Origin: Streptosporangiaceae bacterium
Lineage (GTDB): Bacteria; Actinomycetota; Actinomycetes; Streptosporangiales; Streptosporangiaceae
Direction of reading: 5' to 3'
Assembly: GCA_030045295.1 (NCBI GenBank)
Contig: JASIGD010000241.1
Location: forward strand, 1-9,561
Length of the DNA stretch: 9,561 nucleotides
The notes beneath the pieces were generated by a model. That model was not told the origin of the DNA and made no database searches. It saw only the letters and a list, made by a program, of their open reading frames with translations. Below are positions 5,822-9,561 of this stretch, piece after piece; within the stretch, counting starts at the first letter, position 1; each line of letters begins with the position of its first letter. A program made the position numbers and the translations under genes.

Positions 5822-6112
5822 CTACCGGTAGTAGCCCAGCAGCCGCCGCACGCCGACATCGAACTGGCAGAGCTCGGCCAGGATGTCCGCCCGATGAGCG
5901 AACGCCGTGACGTCGCCCCGCGTCAGCGACTCCCAGCACAATCCATCCGCCAGGGCCATCGCCCGCGCGGTCGCCGAGGCCAGCCCACTCGCCGGGCCGG
6001 TCTCCACGTCGGCACGCAGGCGCGCCACGTCCGGCATCACGGCCGGGTCAGCCGCGGCCTGCAACTGCTCCAGGCGCACGGACAGCTCGCCCCTGAGGTA
6101 TTGCCAGGTCAT
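5822..6112 (-). CDS. Small hypothetical protein
   Basis: A 96-residue frame begins at the ATG at 6112 (MTWQYLRGELSV) and ends with LLGYYR and a TAG at 5824-5822. It is soluble and predicted to be largely helical, with Leu/Ala-rich amphipathic stretches (LSVRLEQLQAA, ARLRADVET, SATARAMALADGLCWESL) and no membrane segment or catalytic motif I recognise. Its amino-acid makeup and third-position G/C look protein-coding, unlike the low-complexity frames opposite. The ribosome site is weak: GGACGG lies 8 bases upstream. A longer frame from 6199 exists, but its extra N-terminus looks non-coding. The function is unknown. Confidence 0.5.
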   Translation of the reverse strand: MTWQYLRGELSVRLEQLQAAADPAVMPDVARLRADVETGPASGLASATARAMALADGLCWESLTRGDVTAFAHRADILAELCQFDVGVRRLLGYYR

Positions 6113-6284
6113 CTCGACTGCCGTCCGGCACGGCTGCCCCGCACGTGCGCTATGGTCTCCACCACGGCGAGCCCACCTCCCGGCCAGCCCGGAAACCATG
6201 ATTTTATCCCCGGGCTACGCAGGCGGGCCAGATGCCAAGCAGCGTTGTCGGTGGTCGCGCATGCGAGCGGTTGTGTGTTCCCGT

Positions 6285-6305
6285 TGCTGTACGTTCTGCT
6301 GTACG
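6285..6305. repeat. Short direct repeat, 12-base period
   Basis: TGCTGTACG occurs twice (6285-6293 and 6297-6305) in the spacer between the small hypothetical gene and the second NTF2-like gene. It may be a chance duplication, replication slippage or a pair of protein-binding half-sites. Confidence 0.3.
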
Positions 6306-6346
6306 AGTGGACACTTCAGCGTCAGGGCAGGCTTGTGCCGAGCGCC

Positions 6347-6739
6347 TTACCAGGCGGCGTAGGGTCGCTCGCGCCGCTCGATGTGGTGGTCATAGTCGCG
6401 GTGCTCAAGCACCCGGCCTTGGTCATCAAAGCGCAGCACGCTCACTCCCGCGTAGGTGAGTTCCTGGTCTTGCTCGGTCCAACTGGCCCACCACTCGACC
6501 GCGGCCCGGCCGCCTGAGACGATCGGCGGGCCGAACCGGCACTCGATATCCACCTCGACCAGGAAGTTGTCGGTGAGATAGCGGCGGACGCCAGCCAGGC
6601 CCACGCCGGGCTGGCGGAATGGAGTCGGGTGATGCACCGCGGTGTCGGCGTACAGCGCGGCGATGGCCTCGACGTCACGCTGCGGCCAGGCGCGCGCCCA
6701 GGTGTCTGCCCAGCGGCGGGCGGCAGTTTCAGCATCCAT
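6347..6739 (-). CDS. NTF2/SnoaL-like protein
   Basis: From the ATG at 6739 this is a 130-residue protein of the NTF2-like superfamily. It opens with the usual helix (AARRWADTWARAWPQRDVEAIAALY) and the strand-turn ADTAVHHPTPF. The middle pattern is GLAGVRRYL. The second half has the characteristic strands VSGGRAAVEWWASW, LTYAGVSVLRFDDQGRV and EHRDYDHH. That ending resembles single-domain members in which a His/Asp pair lines the pocket, but no substrate can be assigned. Starts at 6772 and 6829 are in frame, but the added sequence is not NTF2-like. None of the starts has a strong ribosome site, so the N-terminus is uncertain. It follows phosphoribulokinase on the same strand after a 130-base gap and shares little with the NTF2-like protein at 4911 beyond the fold. 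Confidence 0.8.
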   Translation of the reverse strand: MDAETAARRWADTWARAWPQRDVEAIAALYADTAVHHPTPFRQPGVGLAGVRRYLTDNFLVEVDIECRFGPPIVSGGRAAVEWWASWTEQDQELTYAGVSVLRFDDQGRVLEHRDYDHHIERRERPYAAW

Positions 6740-6869
6740 GCCAGTGATTGAAGCAGAAGCAAGGCGCAACATCGGGGAAGCCACCCAACCCCGCGAAGAC
6801 CAGTAGATGACGGTCCCACGGCTACTCAAACTTGGGCGCGCTTCCGCCTGGCCGATGCTGGCGGGCTAG

Positions 6870-7742
6870 TCAGGCTCGCCGACGCTTGTCCATGAGCCGC
6901 AAGATCATCGGGGTAAAGATCAGCTGCATGGCCAGTTCCATCTTGCCGCCGGGCACCACGATGCTGTTGGGCCGGGACATGAAGGAGTCGTGCAGCATCG
7001 ACAGCAGGTAGGGAAAGTCGATGCCCCGCGGATCGGCGAAGCGGATGATGACGAAGCTCTCGTCCGCGGTCGGGATGAACCGGGCGATGAACGGGTTGGA
7101 GGTGTCGACGGTGGGCACCCGCTGGAAGTTGACGTGGGTGCGGGAGAACTGCGGGCAGATGTAGTTCACGTAGTCGGGCATCCGCCGCAGGATCGTGTCC
7201 ATGATCTCTTCGGTGGTGTACCCGCGCTGGCTCTTGTCGCGGTGGGCCTTCTGGATCCATTCCAGGTTGATGATCGGCACCACGCCGATCAGCAGGTCGG
7301 CGTGCTGGGCGACGTTCACCTTGTCGGTGACCACGGCGCCGTGCAGGCCCTCGTAGTACAGCAGGTCGGTGCCCGCCGGGATGTCCTCCCAGCCGGTGAA
7401 CGTGCCCGGCGACTGCTCGTAACGTTCTGCCTCCTCCTCGTCGTGCAGGTACCGGCGGAACCGGCCGGTGCCGGTCTCGCCGTAGCTGCGGAACAGGTCT
7501 TCCAAGTCCTCCAGCAGGTTGGCCTCGGGGGTGAAGTGACAGAAATGATGGTTGCCGACGGCCGTGGCGTCGGCGATCGCGGCCTTCATCTCGTCCCGGT
7601 CGTAGCGGTGGAAGGAATCGCCTTCGACCAGGGCGGGGTTGATCTGCTCCCGGCGGAAGATCTGCTGCACCGACCTGGTCACCGAGGTTGTGCCGGCGCC
7701 GGAGGACCCGGTGACGACCATGACCGGATGCTTGGTGGACAT
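6870..7742 (-). CDS. cbbP: Phosphoribulokinase (class I)
   Basis: It phosphorylates ribulose-5-phosphate with ATP to ribulose-1,5-bisphosphate, the Rubisco substrate, in the Calvin cycle. The 290-residue length is that of octameric bacterial class I enzymes. GSSGAGTT (residues 12-19) is the P-loop. Residues known to matter in the Rhodobacter sphaeroides enzyme occur here at the same numbers: Arg31, Asp42 (catalytic base, in EGDSFHRYDR), His45, Arg49, Lys53, His100, Glu131 (YYEGLHG), Lys165, Arg168, Asp169 and Arg173. The enzyme should therefore be active. The ATG at 7742 is preceded by GAGGAG five bases upstream, 14 bases after the fructose-bisphosphatase homologue stop, so the two are almost surely co-transcribed. 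The stop is at 6872-6870. The presence of this gene is strong evidence for a Calvin-cycle route. Confidence 0.97.
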   Translation of the reverse strand: MSTKHPVMVVTGSSGAGTTSVTRSVQQIFRREQINPALVEGDSFHRYDRDEMKAAIADATAVGNHHFCHFTPEANLLEDLEDLFRSYGETGTGRFRRYLHDEEEAERYEQSPGTFTGWEDIPAGTDLLYYEGLHGAVVTDKVNVAQHADLLIGVVPIINLEWIQKAHRDKSQRGYTTEEIMDTILRRMPDYVNYICPQFSRTHVNFQRVPTVDTSNPFIARFIPTADESFVIIRFADPRGIDFPYLLSMLHDSFMSRPNSIVVPGGKMELAMQLIFTPMILRLMDKRRRA

Positions 7743-7756
7743 GACGGCTCCTCGGG

Positions 7757-8812
7757 TCAGGTGCGGAACAGGGACCTGGTGTTGAACAGGGAGAAGTCAT
7801 CGGTGCTCGGTTCGGCGTGATCGCGGTGGTAGCGCTCGATCAACTCGACCTCGGCGCGGGAGCCGAAGATCACCGGCACCCGCTGGTGCAGGTCCGCCGG
7901 CTGTGACTCCATCAGCCGCTCCCGGCCGGTGCTGGCCAGGCCGCCGGCCTGCTCGATGATGAACGCGATGGGATTGGCCTGGTGCATCAGGCGCAGCCGC
8001 CCCGGCTGGCCGGGGTCCTTGGTGTCGGCAGGATACAGGAATACGCCGCCGCGGCTGAGGATGCGGAATGCCTCGGCAACCAGCGAGGCGATCCAGCGCA
8101 TTGTGAAGTCCTTGCCGCGGGGGCCGGTCCGCCCGGCCAGGCACTCGGCCACGTAGCGCCGCACCGGTGGCTCCCAGAACCGCTCGTTCGAGGAGTTGAT
8201 CGCGAACTCGCTGGTCTCGGCGGGGATGCGCAGCTGCGGATGGGTGAGCACGAAGGCGCCGATGTCGCGGTCGAGGGTGAAGCCGTCGACCCCGTCGCCG
8301 GTGGTAAGTACGAGCATGGTGGACGGCCCGTACAGCGCGAAGCCGGCGCAGACCTGCTCGGCGCCGGGCTGGAGGAAGTCTGCGGCCTGCGGCTGCGCGC
8401 CCGGGTGGGGGCTACGCAGGACGGAGAAGATGGTTCCCGCGGGGATATTGACATCGATGTCGCCGGCGCCGTCGAGCGGGTCGAACAGAAGGAGGTACTT
8501 CCCGCGCCGGTACCGGGCCGGGACCGGGTAGAAACCGGCCGTCTCCGCCGAGGCCATCGCCGCCAGGTGACCGGCCCATTCGGTCTCGCCGGTCAGGATC
8601 TCATGGCTCAGCACGTCCAAGCGCTTCTGGACGTCCTGCTCGTCCGTACGGCCCAGCGCGCTGACGAGGGCACCTTTGTTCACCTGATTGGCGATCATCT
8701 TCACGGCGGTCGAGACGGCGTTCAGCAGCCCGGAAAAGTCCCCGGTCGAGTCGGGATGGCGGTGCTCGGCCTCGATCGTGTGCCGGGTGAGGGTCTTGTG
8801 AGCCTCAGGCAC
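7757..8812 (-). CDS. cbbF: Class I fructose-1,6-bisphosphatase homologue with altered metal site
   Basis: Family members hydrolyse fructose-1,6-bisphosphate (and, in some, sedoheptulose-1,7-bisphosphate) in gluconeogenesis and the Calvin cycle. The fold is clear over all 351 residues: [15 protein letters not shown] (60-73), [18 protein letters not shown] (107-124), [40 protein letters not shown]. Retained active-site equivalents of the pig enzyme are Asp68 (Asp60), Asp74 (Asp66), Glu98 (Glu90), Asp118 (Asp111), Asp121 (Asp114) and Arg276 (Arg274). Lost are Glu97 (Ala89, in ASAETAG instead of SEE), Glu280 (Gln278, in RLMHQANP instead of RLLYE/RLMYE), Lys274 (Arg272) and the SSN of DPLDGSSN (now AGD). 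Residue mapping is from memory of the family. The start is GTG at 8812, overlapping the cbbX stop by 8 bases, which implies translational coupling. It is an intact, probably expressed, frame, but catalysis as an ordinary FBPase is doubtful. Confidence 0.9.
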   Translation of the reverse strand: MPEAHKTLTRHTIEAEHRHPDSTGDFSGLLNAVSTAVKMIANQVNKGALVSALGRTDEQDVQKRLDVLSHEILTGETEWAGHLAAMASAETAGFYPVPARYRRGKYLLLFDPLDGAGDIDVNIPAGTIFSVLRSPHPGAQPQAADFLQPGAEQVCAGFALYGPSTMLVLTTGDGVDGFTLDRDIGAFVLTHPQLRIPAETSEFAINSSNERFWEPPVRRYVAECLAGRTGPRGKDFTMRWIASLVAEAFRILSRGGVFLYPADTKDPGQPGRLRLMHQANPIAFIIEQAGGLASTGRERLMESQPADLHQRVPVIFGSRAEVELIERYHRDHAEPSTDDFSLFNTRSLFRT

Positions 8813-9561
8813 GGTGAACCACGTCCTCGGAGGGCTGGGTGAAGACCCGGCTGGCCAGGAAGTCCTCGGGTCCGAGCCGGGTGAGGTCGTCCCTGGTCAC
8901 CTGCGTGGCCTCGCTGTCGAACAGCCGGCTGGCGTGGCGCAGCCGGGCCCGTTCGATTGCGTTGCGGACGCTGCGGGCGTTGGCGAACCTCGGTTGCTGC
9001 TGGCGGCGAGCGAGGTAGTCGCGGAAGGTGGCGCCGGCGGCCGGCGACAGCTGGTAACCGGCCTGGCCGACCATCAGGGTCCCGATCTGTTCCAGCTCGT
9101 CAAGGGTGTAGCCGGGGAAGTCGATATGGTGCGCGATCCGTGAGCTCATGCCGGGATTGGCCTGGAAGAACGTGTCCATCCGGTCCTTGTAGCCGGCCAG
9201 GATGACCACGAGGTCCTGGCGCTGGTTCTCCATGACCTGCAGGAGGATCTCGATGCTCTCCTGGCCGTAGTCCCGTTCGTTCTCGGCGCGGTACAGGTAG
9301 TACGCCTCGTCGATGAACAGGACACCGCCCATGGCTCGCTTCAGGACTTCCTTGGTCTTGGGCGCGGTGTGCCCGACGTACTGCCCGACGAGATCCTCCC
9401 GGCCGGCCGCCACCAGGTGCCCGCGTTCCAGGTACCCGAGGCGTTTGAGCAGGTCGGCCATGCGCAGCGCGACGGTGGTCTTCCCCGTGCCCGGATCGCC
9501 GGTGAAGCACATGTGCAGGTTGGGCCGGGCCGTGGTCAGGCCGAATTTGGCGCGCGCCGAG
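8805..9561 (-). CDS. cbbX: Rubisco activase CbbX (AAA+ ATPase), partial
   Basis: CbbX is a hexameric AAA+ motor that uses ATP to pull the C-terminus of red-type Rubisco large subunits and release inhibitory sugar phosphates. The window shows the C-terminal 251 residues; the N-terminus lies beyond the right edge. Counting from the edge, the order is [16 protein letters not shown], Walker A GDPGTGKT (21-28), the pore-loop region [12 protein letters not shown] (58-69), Walker B VLFIDEA (80-86), sensor 1 ILAGYKD (120-126), then [16 protein letters not shown] with the Arg-finger region, and the C-terminal helical domain with [15 protein letters not shown]. All are intact. The match to CbbX rather than other AAA+ proteins rests on the LHMCFTG-PGTGKT and [10 protein letters not shown] context together with the adjoining Calvin-cycle genes. 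The stop TGA is at 8807-8805, inside the start of the phosphatase gene. Red-type Rubisco genes are predicted upstream, outside the window. Confidence 0.95.
   Translation of the reverse strand, partial: SARAKFGLTTARPNLHMCFTGDPGTGKTTVALRMADLLKRLGYLERGHLVAAGREDLVGQYVGHTAPKTKEVLKRAMGGVLFIDEAYYLYRAENERDYGQESIEILLQVMENQRQDLVVILAGYKDRMDTFFQANPGMSSRIAHHIDFPGYTLDELEQIGTLMVGQAGYQLSPAAGATFRDYLARRQQQPRFANARSVRNAIERARLRHASRLFDSEATQVTRDDLTRLGPEDFLASRVFTQPSEDVVHRA

Noticed and set aside
5648..6517. Plus-strand frame through the small hypothetical gene and second NTF2-like gene
   Set aside because: It is antisense to better candidates and low-complexity Arg/Pro/Gln-rich, with no start signal.
6844..6864. 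CCGCC...GGCGG inverted repeat after phosphoribulokinase as a terminator
   Set aside because: The stem is only 5 bp with an 11-base loop and no T-run, which is expected by chance at this GC content.
1..9561. CRISPR array, tRNA, rRNA or intact insertion sequence
   Set aside because: I saw no regularly spaced repeats, no cloverleaf with a matching acceptor stem and no transposase with flanking inverted repeats.

Overview
The window is high-GC DNA with strong G/C bias at third codon positions in the intact genes, GGAGG-type ribosome binding sites and actinobacterial-looking families: single-domain universal stress protein, FMN/F420 split-barrel protein, NTF2-like proteins and a CcdA-like ribbon-helix-helix protein. 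It looks like an actinomycete chromosome; I cannot name a genus. The right end carries Calvin-Benson-Bassham genes, so the organism probably has, or had, a CO2-fixation pathway.

Layout, left to right. A 31-codon gene tail on the plus strand (1-96) faces a complete aldehyde dehydrogenase of the succinate-semialdehyde type on the minus strand (126-1502). Next comes an eroded stretch. A pyridoxamine-phosphate-oxidase-like gene is broken by two indels (about 1594-2073). An intact universal stress protein follows (2249-2653). Then there is a 5'-truncated group II intron on the minus strand (2718 to about 3455), whose maturase has an internal stop and a ruined YADD box but whose domain V and 3' end are still legible. 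A ribbon-helix-helix protein with an unrecognised C-terminal domain (3733-4446) is preceded by a likely operator array. A gene-poor divergent spacer with several inverted repeats (4447-4910) leads to a small NTF2/SnoaL-like gene (4911-5258). A TMEM175-like C-terminal fragment (5319-5633), a small hypothetical gene (5822-6112) and a second NTF2-like gene (6347-6739) complete the middle.

The right third is a compact minus-strand operon transcribed from the right edge: cbbX (Rubisco activase, cut by the window end), a class I fructose-1,6-bisphosphatase homologue, and phosphoribulokinase. cbbX and the phosphatase overlap by 8 bases, and the phosphatase and kinase are 14 bases apart. Phosphoribulokinase regenerates ribulose-1,5-bisphosphate, the phosphatase family feeds the regenerative branch, and CbbX removes inhibitory sugar phosphates from red-type Rubisco. 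The Rubisco genes themselves are not here and would be expected beyond the right edge.

The most notable observation is that the phosphatase homologue has lost two conserved acidic metal ligands (equivalents of pig Glu97 and Glu280) and has a rewritten DGSSN segment. The adjacent kinase keeps every catalytic residue I can check. This suggests a divergent, re-purposed or inactive FBPase-like protein inside a Calvin-cycle operon. Other points worth a look are the operator-like repeat array with the unusual RHH protein, the decayed group II intron, and the concentration of broken genes between two intact regions.
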